Below, piece by piece: positions 55,322 to 64,000 of a DNA stretch of 64,000 nucleotides. The first letter of the stretch is position 1, and every line of letters begins with the position of its first letter. Made by a program: the position numbers and the translations under genes. The stretch lies in contig CAJIZA010000001.1 in the NCBI GenBank assembly GCA_905181815.1, positions 868,001 to 932,000 of the forward strand, in the 5' to 3' direction. This stretch comes from an uncultured Planktomarina sp. (GTDB taxonomy: Bacteria; Pseudomonadota; Alphaproteobacteria; Rhodobacterales; Rhodobacteraceae). The notes under the pieces are model-generated. The model did no database searches. It saw nothing but the letters and a program-made list of their open reading frames with translations, and was not told the DNA's origin.

Positions 55322-56857
55322 TCACGAGGAGGCCTCCCCTGTCACACCGGCCATTAGAAGGCCAAGCTCTTTTTCATTGGTTTTCGCCGGATCACGTTCG
55401 CCCATGATCTGGCCATCAAACATCACCGCAACGCGGTCAGAGAGCGAGAGAATTTCGTCAAGCTCCACAGAAACCAGCAAGATCGCCTTGCCCTGATCGC
55501 GCAGCGCAACAATTTGTTGGTGGATAAACTCAATGGCGCCGATATCGACGCCACGCGTGGGTTGTCCGATCAAAAGTAAGTCAGGATTTCGCTCAATCTC
55601 ACGCGCAAGAACAATTTTTTGCTGATTGCCGCCAGAAAAATTCTGAGCCGACAAATTCGGATTGGGCGGGCGCACATCGAAGCGCCGCATTTTCGCAGCG
55701 GTTTCCGCCTTGATCGCCGCATTGTCCATAAAAAACCGATTGGCCTGATGCGTCAGGTCACGGTGGTACCCAAAAACGGCATTTTCCCAAGCCATAAAGT
55801 CCATGATCAGACCTTCGCGCTGGCGATCCTCTGGCACATGGGCAATGCCATTGGCCCGCCGGGATTGTCCATCACTATCCGCACCCGTTAAATCCAACGC
55901 AGCGCCGTTCACTTTTACCGAACCAGTGGCGGTTTGGTATCCACCCAAAACTTCCAGCAATTCAGACTGCCCATTGCCCGCCACACCGGCAATGCCTAAA
56001 ATTTCACCGGCACGCAGCGAGAGGCTCACATCCTGCAGCCGCGTCACCCCGGCATCATCCACCACATTAAGACCGGTGATCTCCAGCACTTGATGTTTTG
56101 GCTGAGCCAGCGTTTTATCAACCCGTAGCAATACTTTCCGCCCAACCATCAGTTCCGCCAAATTTTCAGGGCTTGTTTGAGAGGTCTGCACCGTCGCCGT
56201 CATCTCACCGCGCCGCATGACGCTCACCGTATCGGTGATATCCATAATCTCCCGCAGCTTGTGGGTGATCAGGATGATGGTTTTGCCCTCTTCGCGCAGG
56301 CGCCCCAAAATACGAAACAGCTGATCGGCCTCCGTTGGAGTCAACACCCCAGTGGGTTCATCTAAGATTAATATACTGGCCCGGCGATACAGCGCTTTGA
56401 GAATCTCAACCCGCTGCTGCATGCCTACGCCAATCTCCTCGACCACCGCATCAGGATCCACATTTAACTCGTATTCCGCTGCCAATTCCGCCAATTCCGC
56501 CCGCGCCTTGCGTAGGGAGGGCGTCAGGAACGCTCCGCTTTCTGCGCCCAGGACGATGTTCTCAAGCACGGTAAAATTCTCAACCAGTTTAAAGTGTTGG
56601 AACACCATGCCGATGCCAGCAGAAATAGCAGCTTGGCTGTCTGGGATCGCCGTTTTTTGACCCGAAATAAAAATCTCGCCCGCGTCCGCTTTGTAAAACC
56701 CGTAAAGGATCGACATAAGTGTCGATTTGCCTGCGCCATTTTCACCAATAATGCCATGAATGGTCCCAGGCATGACACGGATTGAGATGTCTTTGTTAGC
56801 CTGCACGGGCCCAAAGGCCTTGGAAATACCCTTTAATTCAATCGCTGGCTGACTCAT
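55322..56857 (-). CDS. ABC transporter ATP-binding protein, second nucleoside/purine importer
   Basis: A 511-residue double ATPase. Domain 1 has IIGENGAGKSTLM and ILILDEPTGVLTP. Domain 2 has GVAGNGQSELLE, FSGGNQQKIVLAREI and LLLIGQPTRGVDIGA. Degeneration of the second Walker A is normal in this class. I chose the ATG at 56857 rather than the TTG just before it. It follows the binding-protein gene after a 75-bp gap containing a hairpin. Confidence 0.93.
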   Translation of the reverse strand: MSQPAIELKGISKAFGPVQANKDISIRVMPGTIHGIIGENGAGKSTLMSILYGFYKADAGEIFISGQKTAIPDSQAAISAGIGMVFQHFKLVENFTVLENIVLGAESGAFLTPSLRKARAELAELAAEYELNVDPDAVVEEIGVGMQQRVEILKALYRRASILILDEPTGVLTPTEADQLFRILGRLREEGKTIILITHKLREIMDITDTVSVMRRGEMTATVQTSQTSPENLAELMVGRKVLLRVDKTLAQPKHQVLEITGLNVVDDAGVTRLQDVSLSLRAGEILGIAGVAGNGQSELLEVLGGYQTATGSVKVNGAALDLTGADSDGQSRRANGIAHVPEDRQREGLIMDFMAWENAVFGYHRDLTHQANRFFMDNAAIKAETAAKMRRFDVRPPNPNLSAQNFSGGNQQKIVLAREIERNPDLLLIGQPTRGVDIGAIEFIHQQIVALRDQGKAILLVSVELDEILSLSDRVAVMFDGQIMGERDPAKTNEKELGLLMAGVTGEASS

Positions 56858-56882
56858 CAAAATCCCTTTGTCAACAAAGGCC

Positions 56883-56900
56883 GCGCCAAATCAATGGCGC
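56883..56900 (-). terminator. Stem-loop between binding protein and ATPase genes
   Basis: GCGCCA and TGGCGC enclose a 6-base loop. On the minus strand a short GGCCTTTGTTG follows. Such stem-loops after the binding-protein gene often lower expression of downstream ABC genes or protect the upstream message. A second small inverted repeat (CCTTTGTCAACAAAGG) lies just beyond. Confidence 0.4.
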
Positions 56901-56932
56901 AGCCCCTTAATTTTGGCCTGTTCGCAGGTCCT

Positions 56933-57931
56933 TTAGAAGGACAATGCGGGGCAGCTTTCGTCAGACGTATAGTCATGCACGGACAATGTGCCCGCAGTCA
57001 TGGCCGCGGCCGCTGCATCTACAGCGCTTTGCATATCTGCAGACACTAAAGACGCGTTGAACTCATCCAAGGCATAGCCGACGCCACCATTGGCCACGCC
57101 CATTTGGAAATTGCCTGTTTCAAGCGCATCGCCTTGGCTGAAGGCGTCGTAAACCGCATTGTCCACACGCTTCAGCATGGAAGTCAGAACCTTACCAGGG
57201 TGCATGTAGTTTTGGTTGCTGTCTACACCGATGGACAAAATGCCCTCATCAGCCGCTGTTTGCAAAACGCCAACGCCGGTGCCGCCGGCCGCAGCAAAGA
57301 CCACGTCCGCACCTTGACTGATCTGGGCTTTGGTCAGTTCAGAGCCTTTAACCGGATCATTCCAAGCGGCCGGGGTTGTACCCGTCATGTTGGCAATGAT
57401 TGTTGCATCTGCATTAATCGCCTTCACGCCCTGCGCAAAGCCACAGCCAAAGCGACGGATCAGTGGGATATCCATGCCACCAACGAAGCCGACAGTGCCC
57501 GTTTTTGAAGTCTGTGCGGCCAGCATACCGACAAGGTAAGAGCCTTCATGCTCGTTAAAACCAATACCACGCACGTTAGGCATACTCAGCCAGTTCACAT
57601 CGATCACTGCAAACTTAGTGTCAGGATAATCTGGCGCGACTTTGCCCAGGGCATCCGCGAAGGCAAAACCAGCCATGACAATCGGATTAGAACCAGCTTC
57701 AGCGAAGCGCCGCAAAGCTTGCTCGCGCTGAGCTTCATTTTGCAGTTCAATCTCACGGAAAGATCCGCCAGTTTCATCCGCCCAGCGCTGCGCGCCCTGA
57801 AAAGCAGCTTCGTTGAAAGATTTGTCAAATTTCCCACCAAGATCAAAGATGATAGCGGGGTCAGCCAATGCAGCGGTGGCACTCAAAGCCACAGCAGCAG
57901 CGCTGCCAAGAATAGTTTTCGTAAAGCTCAT
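56933..57931 (-). CDS. BMP-family ABC transporter substrate-binding protein (second importer)
   Basis: A periplasmic binding protein of 332 residues. The signal peptide ends SATAALA before DPAIIFDLGGKFDKSFNEAAF, the classic BMP/PnrA N-terminus. The region GADVVFAAAGGTGVGVLQTA is also typical. The ATG at 57931 has GGGAG upstream; a longer start at 57961 is not supported. It heads the operon with an ATPase and two permeases. The ligand is probably a nucleoside or purine. It differs from the AT-rich BMP gene at 34498. Confidence 0.92.
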   Translation of the reverse strand: MSFTKTILGSAAAVALSATAALADPAIIFDLGGKFDKSFNEAAFQGAQRWADETGGSFREIELQNEAQREQALRRFAEAGSNPIVMAGFAFADALGKVAPDYPDTKFAVIDVNWLSMPNVRGIGFNEHEGSYLVGMLAAQTSKTGTVGFVGGMDIPLIRRFGCGFAQGVKAINADATIIANMTGTTPAAWNDPVKGSELTKAQISQGADVVFAAAGGTGVGVLQTAADEGILSIGVDSNQNYMHPGKVLTSMLKRVDNAVYDAFSQGDALETGNFQMGVANGGVGYALDEFNASLVSADMQSAVDAAAAAMTAGTLSVHDYTSDESCPALSF

Positions 57932-58116
57932 AAAAGACTCCCATAAATAGCGACAACCCATCAGACAGAATCCTCTGGATCAAAACAAACAGATCCTTCG
58001 ATCATGACCAAATAAGCCCGTTCTGCCAAGGGAGCATCAATATAAATTTATGCTTTTACTAAGAAAATCACAGTTTAAGATCGTGAGCTCCCCAGAGCGA
58101 TTGAAAAATAACAAAA

Positions 58117-58548
58117 TTAAGTCAATAGGTTACGAAAAATCAATGCATCACATTTCGTGCCACCACGCCGCTGATAATAGCGTTTTCGGCGGCCAACGTG
58201 CTCGAATTCTAAGCTTCTATAGAGCCCAAGGGCCGGCGCATTGTCCGCAGCAACTTCCAAAAAGACTGAGCGCGCACCCAAAACCGCTGACGCCTCGATA
58301 AGCGCCAACATCATTTGCCGCGCCAAACCTTGCCTTTGTGCCTCAACCGCGCAGGCAACGACGAGAATTTCAACCTCATCAAGGACCAAACGCCCCATTG
58401 CAAAACACCCATGAACCGCGCTCACATGAACGCCCGGTTGCGTCATAAGATGTTGAAACTCATCTTCGGACCACGGGCGCGCATTGATAACTGCAGAGCG
58501 GTGAATCCGCGCGAGATCCGCTGCCGATACAGGCGTGTTAGGCGGCAA
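58117..58548 (-). CDS. rimI: GNAT acetyltransferase, RimI-like
   Basis: Likely N-alpha-acetyltransferase of ribosomal protein S18. The protein has about 143 residues with the acetyl-CoA region VEAQRQGLARQMMLALIEA and the tail EVAADNAPALGLYRSLEFEHVGRRKRYY. The start is uncertain: no ATG is near, and TTG at 58548 or 58563 would overlap the upstream Nfu gene by 11-26 bp. Frames reaching 58599 are read-through. It may also be another GNAT enzyme; RimI is the closest pattern. Confidence 0.78.
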   Translation of the reverse strand: MPPNTPVSAADLARIHRSAVINARPWSEDEFQHLMTQPGVHVSAVHGCFAMGRLVLDEVEILVVACAVEAQRQGLARQMMLALIEASAVLGARSVFLEVAADNAPALGLYRSLEFEHVGRRKRYYQRRGGTKCDALIFRNLLT

Positions 58549-59101
58549 CAGGGCGCACTTCAACCACTTCTGGGATGTAATGGCGCAGCAAGTTCTCAAT
58601 GCCCATTTTAAGCGTCAGGGTCGACGAGGGACAACCGGCACAAGCGCCTTTCATGTGCAGGTAAACGATGCCCCGATCAAAACCATGAAAGGTGATATCG
58701 CCGCCATCTTGCGCCACCGCCGGGCGCACGCGTGTGTCCAAAAGCTCTTTGATCTGAACAACAATGGATTCATCGGCGGCATCATAATCGCCCTGTGCTA
58801 CTGCGCCAGATTGCCCGTCCAACAGCACAGGCGCGCCAGATTGGAAATGCTCCATTATTGCGCCCAACAGAGCCGGCTTGATATGATCCCAGTCCGTTTC
58901 ATCCGTTTTGGTCACCGTGACAAAATCCGAGCCAAAAAAGACACCCGTCGTGCCCGCGACTGCAAACAATCGCTGCGCTAGGGGACTGCCGGAGGCACTC
59001 TCGGCCGATGGGAAATCCGCCGTGCCCATTTCCATTACAGATTGCCCAGGCAAAAATTTCAGCGTTGCAGGGTTCGGGGTACTTTCGGTTTGAATGAACA
59101 T
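58538..59101 (-). CDS. NifU/Nfu family iron-sulfur scaffold protein
   Basis: Carries and delivers Fe-S clusters. The 187-residue protein has an N-terminal Nfu domain (MFIQTESTPNPATLKFLPG) and a C-terminal NifU-like domain with the cluster motif CAGCPSS. The ATG at 59101 has GGAAGG eight bases upstream; the frame to 59158 is not needed. The architecture is that of mitochondrial Nfu1. Its clients could include the Fe-S proteins in this window. Confidence 0.92.
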   Translation of the reverse strand: MFIQTESTPNPATLKFLPGQSVMEMGTADFPSAESASGSPLAQRLFAVAGTTGVFFGSDFVTVTKTDETDWDHIKPALLGAIMEHFQSGAPVLLDGQSGAVAQGDYDAADESIVVQIKELLDTRVRPAVAQDGGDITFHGFDRGIVYLHMKGACAGCPSSTLTLKMGIENLLRHYIPEVVEVRPVAA

Positions 59102-59189
59102 AAAGCTGCCTTCCGGTTGTAGTGCCACAAATATGTGCTGCGGCCCGTTCAATGTCAAGTTTTTAGAATTATTCTAACTTTGAATGATG

Positions 59190-59645
59190 CTAGCTCAAAG
59201 CTTCTAATTGTTCTTTGCTTAGGGACCCCGGCACAATCACAATCGGCACATCCAAACTGCCTGATGATTTTGACAATTGTGTCACCAAGGGACCTGGCCC
59301 TTTACGATCTGTTGCCGCGCCCAAAACCAGTATATCCACCTCGGCATCATCGCGAATTTGCGACAAAATTTCCGGAACGATTTCGCCTTCGCGAATCACC
59401 AACTCCGGATCGACCCCGTGTTTCTCGCGCATCCACTTGGCAAAGACCTCGTAATGAGCCTCAATCCGCTCGCGGGCCTCTTCGCGCATAATTTCTCCAA
59501 CACCGATCCAGTGATTGAATTCCTCCGGTGGAATAACCGCGAGAATCTCGACCCGCGCGCCGGTGTTTTGCGCCCGCATGGCCGCAAAGCGCATCGCGTT
59601 CAAACATTCCGTGGAATTGTCCAGCACAACCATAAATTTACGCAT
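59190..59645 (-). CDS. Universal stress protein (UspA family)
   Basis: A 151-residue cytoplasmic protein of the UspA fold. The N-terminal strand is KFMVVLDNSTECLNAMRFAA. The ATP-binding-type C-terminal part is LVLGAATDRKGPGPLVTQL, followed by VPIVIVPG. The ATG at 59645 has GGAGG upstream. It is located between trpS and the Nfu gene on the same strand. The role is stress adaptation, unspecified. Confidence 0.88.
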   Translation of the reverse strand: MRKFMVVLDNSTECLNAMRFAAMRAQNTGARVEILAVIPPEEFNHWIGVGEIMREEARERIEAHYEVFAKWMREKHGVDPELVIREGEIVPEILSQIRDDAEVDILVLGAATDRKGPGPLVTQLSKSSGSLDVPIVIVPGSLSKEQLEALS

Positions 59646-59805
59646 CACAGGCCTCCGTTCGATCAGCATCATGCCTGGAGCAGCGCCCGCCCGCAACGCT
59701 AAATTGCGGCACCGATCAAATAATATGGCCTATTCGCCATAGTAAGTCTGTGGCCCAGAGCTCCCGAACCCATGCACAAACAACAGGGTGCAAAGAACAG
59801 GGCTC

Positions 59806-60822
59806 TTAGCGCAACATACCGACGATATCGTAGGTTTGTTGCAAGATCGGAGCGGCCAAAGCACGCCCACGTTCAGCGCCACGGGCCAAAATACGGTCAA
59901 TCTCATCGGGCTCTTGCATGAGGCGCGACATTTCGCTGGAAATCGGTGCCAGCTTTGAGACGGCCAAATCTGCAAGCTTTGGTTTGAATGCTCCAAATTG
60001 CTGCCCAGAAAATTCATCAACCACTGCCTGCGGTGTCTTCTCATTCAGTGCAGCATAGATATTAACCAAGTTGCGCGCCTCTGGCCGGCCGTCCAACCCC
60101 TCGAGCTTTTCCGGCAAGGGTTCGGCATCGGTTTTCGCCTTTTTGATTTTCTTGGCCAAAGCATCCGCATCATCGGTCATATTCAAACGGCTCATATCGC
60201 TGGGATCAGACTTGGACATTTTCTTTGTCCCATCGCGCAGGCTCATAACCCGGGTCGCCGCCCCTTCAATCACCGGTTCCGGGATAGGAAAAAAATCCAC
60301 GCCAAAATCATTGTTAAACTTCGTCGCAATATCGCGCGTCAGTTCGAGATGCTGCTTTTGATCTTCACCAACGGGTACATGGGTGGCGTGGTAAATTAAT
60401 ATATCCGCCGCCATCAAAGCCGGATAGCCAAAAAGACCAAGCGAGGCATTCTCACTGTTCTTGCCCGCCTTGTCTTTCCACTGTGTCATGCGCTTCATCC
60501 AGCCCATGCGCGCCACACAATTAAAAATCCAGCCCAGCTGCGCATGTTCGGGTACTTGGCTTTGATTGAACAAAATTGATTTTTCAGGATCAATGCCTGC
60601 GGCAATAAACCCGGCGCACAGCTCACGGGTATTGCGGCGCAGATCCGCTGGATTCTGCCAGACCGTGATCGCATGCAGATCAACCATACAATAGACAGTT
60701 TCAAATCCACCATTCTCTTGCATATCCACAAATCGCTTCATCGCGCCCAGATAATTGCCCAAAGTCAACCCACCTGAGGGTTGGATTCCTGAAAATACGC
60801 GCGGAATAAACTTTTCGGTCAT
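59806..60822 (-). CDS. trpS: Tryptophanyl-tRNA synthetase
   Basis: Charges tRNA-Trp. The 338-residue class I synthetase has the HIGH-region variant [13 protein letters not shown] and KKMSKSDPS (the KMSKS loop). The tryptophan pocket region is [15 protein letters not shown]. The ATG at 60822 gives the usual N-terminus [13 protein letters not shown]. The upstream neighbour is divergent. Confidence 0.96.
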   Translation of the reverse strand: MTEKFIPRVFSGIQPSGGLTLGNYLGAMKRFVDMQENGGFETVYCMVDLHAITVWQNPADLRRNTRELCAGFIAAGIDPEKSILFNQSQVPEHAQLGWIFNCVARMGWMKRMTQWKDKAGKNSENASLGLFGYPALMAADILIYHATHVPVGEDQKQHLELTRDIATKFNNDFGVDFFPIPEPVIEGAATRVMSLRDGTKKMSKSDPSDMSRLNMTDDADALAKKIKKAKTDAEPLPEKLEGLDGRPEARNLVNIYAALNEKTPQAVVDEFSGQQFGAFKPKLADLAVSKLAPISSEMSRLMQEPDEIDRILARGAERGRALAAPILQQTYDIVGMLR

Positions 60823-60895
60823 GAGGGCCTCGGCTCTAGAATTCAGTCTTCACATCGCATAGTGAGCAAGGTCGAAGCCGTCAAGGAAGCACACC

Positions 60896-61570
60896 ATGTC
60901 CGACTCCCCTCCCCACGCCGTCAATCCCCTACCACCCGCGGTGATTGTACTGTTTTTGGCAGTGGTCATCGGCGAGGCATATATCGCCGGGGCCGAGGCG
61001 CAGCTTTGGGGGCAATTTGATGCCCGCATCGGCCTCATTCGGCAATTTGCCTTCCTACCAGAGGGGTTTGAACGGGCCTTGTCGGCTGGCATTTGGCAAG
61101 CAGAATTATTTTGGCGCATGCTCACCTACCCCTTCGTTCATGCCGCAGTCATGCAGTCCATTTTGGCCTCAGTTTTAATCCTGGCCTTAGGGAAATTCTT
61201 GGGCGAAATCTTAGGCAACACAGCGGTTTTCGCCATTTTCGGCATCTCTTCGGTGTTTGCAGCTCTTGGATACGCACAGTTCACCTCTAGCACATATCCG
61301 CTCTTCGGCGGCTATCCACCTGCCTATGGGTTGATCGGTGGATTTAGTTTTGTGCTATTTAGCCGCGCGGAAGGCCTGTTGAGCCACCAATTGCGCGCCT
61401 TCCGCATGCTAGGGATCTTAATGGCGATCAACATCAGCTTTTCTTTCTTCAGCAGCGGACCGCCGCTTTGGGTGGCTGAGCTTTGTGCCGCTGCAGCGGG
61501 ATTTATCTCAGCCGCTTTGATCCAGCCCGGCGGGCTTGCCAGTCTTGTGGCGAAATTTCGGCGTCATTGA
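60896..61570 (+). CDS. Rhomboid-like membrane protein, apparently without catalytic dyad
   Basis: A 224-residue protein with about six membrane segments laid out like rhomboid proteases (first helix, long WRMLTYPFVHA loop, then small-residue helices). The catalytic GxSG serine is not visible: the matching place reads GYPPAYGLIGG. The usual last-helix histidine is also not evident (AELCAAAAGF). It may be an inactive family member. The ATG at 60896 has AAGGAAG upstream. It is convergent with murJ. Confidence 0.75.
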   Translation: MSDSPPHAVNPLPPAVIVLFLAVVIGEAYIAGAEAQLWGQFDARIGLIRQFAFLPEGFERALSAGIWQAELFWRMLTYPFVHAAVMQSILASVLILALGKFLGEILGNTAVFAIFGISSVFAALGYAQFTSSTYPLFGGYPPAYGLIGGFSFVLFSRAEGLLSHQLRAFRMLGILMAINISFSFFSSGPPLWVAELCAAAAGFISAALIQPGGLASLVAKFRRH

Positions 61571-61581
61571 CCCATCACCAA

Positions 61582-63117
61582 TTAATCGGCCCGGCGTATC
61601 ATTTGACGTAATTGCACAAGGCTAAAAGCCCCAAGCAGGCGACCAGCCAGAGTGTAGCTGCACCCCGCCACCAATAAAATCACAGCCAGACCGAGCAGGC
61701 GCAGACCGCCCATCTGTAAAACGGGTTCCAAAGCACGGGCAGTGATCCAAACCACTGTGCCCATCACCAGGCTGGCCAGAAGAATGCGGACAGATCTTTT
61801 GCGCAACTGCGCATCCCAGCTTGCCGCCGGGCCAAAACGCTGCGCGCCCCACCACAGGCAGGCCAGCATGGCCCAACCGGCACAAGTTGCCCCATATGCT
61901 GCTGCCGTAAACCCGACATATTGGCTCAAACCGATCGCCACCACGGCATTGACCACCAATGCGACAAGGGCGAAGTTAAATGGGGACCTTGTGTCTTCGC
62001 GGGCGAAAAACACCGGCTGATAGAGCTTTTGCAACACAAAGGCCGGCAAGCCTAATCCGTAAATCGCAGTGGCCAAGGCTGTGGCTTGGGTATCACTGGC
62101 CACAAACGCCCCGCGTTCAAATAAAACCGAGACCAATGCCGAAGGGATCACAACTAAGGCCACCGTACAAGGAATGGTCAAAAGCAAAGACAGCTCTGCT
62201 GCGCGGTTGAAGGCCTCCTGCCCGCCCGCTTCATCCCCAACACGCAGCCGCCGCGACAGATCCGGCAGGAGCACAATGCCAATGGCAACCCCCACCACAC
62301 CAAGCGGCAATTGATACAACCGATCGGCATAATAGAGCCAGGCATTCGCCCCTTCAAAGTAACTGGCAATCTGCCGGCCCACCAGCAAATTGACCTGCAC
62401 AACCCCGCCAGCCAGTGCTGCAGGGCCTGCGATTATTGCCAAGCGCTTAAGCTCTGGTGTCATTTTCGGCAAGCGCGGCAACAGCCTAAACCCCGCCCGG
62501 AGCGCTGCGATCCACAACACAGCCAGTTGTGCAATCCCAGCCAAAGGCACGCTCCACGCCAGGGTCAAACCGATATCCCAGCCCAGCCATTGCGCCGCAA
62601 ATAGTGCCAGAATAAAGCAAACATTCAGTAAAACAGGCGCAGCCGCAGCCGCTACGAACCGCCCGGCTGAATTGAGCACACCCGATATCAAGGCAGCGAG
62701 CGAAATGAAAAGAATGTAGGGAAAGGCAATTCGGCCAAACAGCACGGTTAGATCGAAGCGCGCGTCGCCGACAAAGCCGCTTGCCATGGCCCAAACCAAA
62801 TAGGGCATCGCCAGCATGGCCAGCGCATTAAGTACAATAAGCAACAGCGCCAAGATCGACAACGCGTCGCGAGCAAACTCAAGCGGCCCATCACCCGAGG
62901 CTAACTTTTTTGAAAACATTGGTACGAAGGCGATATTAAACGCCCCTTCGGCGAAAAACCTACGGAACAGATTGGGCAGAGAAAAGGCCAGAAAAAACGC
63001 CTCTGCCACCGGAGAGGCCCCAAGAGCGCCCGCGATCAAAACATCGCGCAAAAACCCCATGAGGCGCGACACTAAGGTCCAAAACCCGACCGTAAAGAAC
63101 CCCCGAATAATCGTCAT
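61582..63117 (-). CDS. murJ: Lipid II flippase MurJ
   Basis: Moves the peptidoglycan precursor lipid II across the inner membrane. The 511-residue protein has about 14 membrane segments. The N-terminus shows WTLVSRLMGFLRDVLIA and the family-specific LPNLFRRFFAEGAFNIAFVP. The ATG at 63117 overlaps the glnD stop by 4 bp, an order common in this group. Confidence 0.96.
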   Translation of the reverse strand: MTIIRGFFTVGFWTLVSRLMGFLRDVLIAGALGASPVAEAFFLAFSLPNLFRRFFAEGAFNIAFVPMFSKKLASGDGPLEFARDALSILALLLIVLNALAMLAMPYLVWAMASGFVGDARFDLTVLFGRIAFPYILFISLAALISGVLNSAGRFVAAAAAPVLLNVCFILALFAAQWLGWDIGLTLAWSVPLAGIAQLAVLWIAALRAGFRLLPRLPKMTPELKRLAIIAGPAALAGGVVQVNLLVGRQIASYFEGANAWLYYADRLYQLPLGVVGVAIGIVLLPDLSRRLRVGDEAGGQEAFNRAAELSLLLTIPCTVALVVIPSALVSVLFERGAFVASDTQATALATAIYGLGLPAFVLQKLYQPVFFAREDTRSPFNFALVALVVNAVVAIGLSQYVGFTAAAYGATCAGWAMLACLWWGAQRFGPAASWDAQLRKRSVRILLASLVMGTVVWITARALEPVLQMGGLRLLGLAVILLVAGCSYTLAGRLLGAFSLVQLRQMIRRAD

Positions 63118-64000
63118 GATAGCGCCCTCGTCGCACCTTGCTTCAAAGAGTCCCGCAGTTTTTGCTCCAAAATGTCCCGCTTAGCCCTGGAATGCAGCTT
63201 CAGCCCAAACATGTCTTTGACGTAGAACGTATCAACCACCTGTTCACCATAGGTGGCAATCACCGCGCTGGAAATATTCACATTAGCCGCGGCCAGCGTA
63301 CGGGTCAGGTCATACAACAGTCCGAGACGGTCGCGTGTATCAACCTCAATGATTGTGTATATTTCAGAGCCTTCATTGTCAAAACTGATCGAGGTGGGTA
63401 CTTGAAACGCCCGCTCACGTTTTTTGATTTTATCACGCGATTGGATGGCTTCACGAGCCACAAGCGTGCCTTGCAAGGTGTCATTAATCATCTTCTCCAA
63501 CCGTCCAAGTCGCAGGTCCTCATAGGGATGACCTTCCGCATCCTGCACCCAAAAGACCGCAGTGGCGTAACCATCTTTACTTGTGAAGGTGCGCGCGTCG
63601 ACCACATTCGCCCCGCTCAAGGCCAAAGCGCCACAAATCCGGCTGAATACACCCGGGTGATCCGCCATAGCAAAGCAAACCCGTGTCGCGTCGCGATCTT
63701 CATCTGGCTGCAAATCCATGCGGATTTCATCTTCTGGAATATCCAAAAGCAGCCGGGCAAAAATCTGATGCGCTGTTACATGCAAACCTTGCCAATAAGG
63801 CGGATAATGGCGGTTCGTTTCGTGGCGCAGCGAAGCTTTGGACCAATCGGACAGCGCCTTACGCAGGTTTTTCTTGGCCTCGGTGCCGCGGTTTTCTCGG
63901 TTGAGATCTTCCAGCCCAGTCTCCAGCGCCTTTTTAGTTTGCCTGTACAACGCCCGGATCAGCACTGCTTTCCAATTGTTCCAAACCCCTGGGCCTACGC
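63114..64000 (-). CDS. glnD: Bifunctional uridylyltransferase/uridylyl-removing enzyme GlnD (partial, 5' end outside window)
   Basis: Nitrogen sensor that uridylylates and deuridylylates PII proteins. About 295 C-terminal residues are visible; the frame is open to the right edge and reads VGPGVWNNWKAVLIRALY there. Two ACT domains for glutamine sensing are evident (FAMADHPGVFSRICGALAL and IIEVDTRDRLGLLYDLTRTLA). The nucleotidyltransferase and HD domains must lie beyond 64000. Confidence 0.95.
   Translation of the reverse strand, partial: VGPGVWNNWKAVLIRALYRQTKKALETGLEDLNRENRGTEAKKNLRKALSDWSKASLRHETNRHYPPYWQGLHVTAHQIFARLLLDIPEDEIRMDLQPDEDRDATRVCFAMADHPGVFSRICGALALSGANVVDARTFTSKDGYATAVFWVQDAEGHPYEDLRLGRLEKMINDTLQGTLVAREAIQSRDKIKKRERAFQVPTSISFDNEGSEIYTIIEVDTRDRLGLLYDLTRTLAAANVNISSAVIATYGEQVVDTFYVKDMFGLKLHSRAKRDILEQKLRDSLKQGATRALS

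Noticed and set aside
1-64000. CRISPR arrays, tRNA or rRNA genes, insertion sequences, prophage genes
   Set aside because: None recognised on either strand by eye; very diverged or short elements could be missed without a search tool.

Overview
The window reads as a chromosomal segment of a marine alphaproteobacterium of the Roseobacter group (Rhodobacteraceae). Supporting signs are the B12-dependent ribonucleotide reductase NrdJ, the short HisG with a HisZ regulatory subunit, a DUF1489 protein, an RpoH sigma factor, the glnD-murJ order, two BMP-type purine/nucleoside ABC transporters and a large dimethylglycine-dehydrogenase-like enzyme. Most of it has moderately high GC. About 34.4-39.66 kb is visibly AT-richer. 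No rRNA, tRNA, CRISPR array, insertion sequence or integrase was seen.

Layout. 0-13 kb: start of the ATP synthase operon (atpH, atpA running off the left edge), a methyltransferase, gloB, clpA, a MotA/MotB-like proton-channel pair with a very long coiled coil, chaC, the coupled pair hisC-tyrA, and rpsD with a clear terminator. 13-26 kb: a DEAD-box helicase, a DCC-family protein, nrdJ with an NrdR-type box in its upstream region, a DUF1489 gene, the coupled hisS-hisZ-hisG set, slyX and dnaE.

26-39 kb is the most interesting part. xdhABC (xanthine dehydrogenase and its maturation factor) is translationally coupled to the ATPase and two permeases of a purine/nucleoside ABC transporter. Facing it across a convergent terminator is an AT-rich block. 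It encodes a BMP-family binding protein, a GST-like protein, a Rieske-ferredoxin reductase and an oxygenase catalytic subunit that has no Rieske domain. These last three have the distinctive architecture of the methylxanthine N7-demethylase NdmC/NdmD/NdmE described in caffeine-degrading Pseudomonas putida. NdmA/NdmB-type N1/N3 demethylases are absent. The reading offered here is a methylated-purine salvage module: uptake of a purine such as 7-methylxanthine, demethylation to xanthine plus formaldehyde, then oxidation by Xdh. It is flanked by two FAD-dependent amine oxidoreductases.

39.7-64 kb: the FAD oxidoreductases, a truncated panC fragment, an SH3 protein, an M3 peptidase, the chain coaBC-dut-moeB (MoeB with an N-terminal membrane domain), rpoH, cobU with a histidine phosphatase, a TIGR02186/TauE pair, a second complete BMP-type ABC transporter, rimI, an Nfu-type Fe-S scaffold, a universal stress protein, trpS, a rhomboid-like protein lacking the usual catalytic residues, murJ and the 3' end of glnD.
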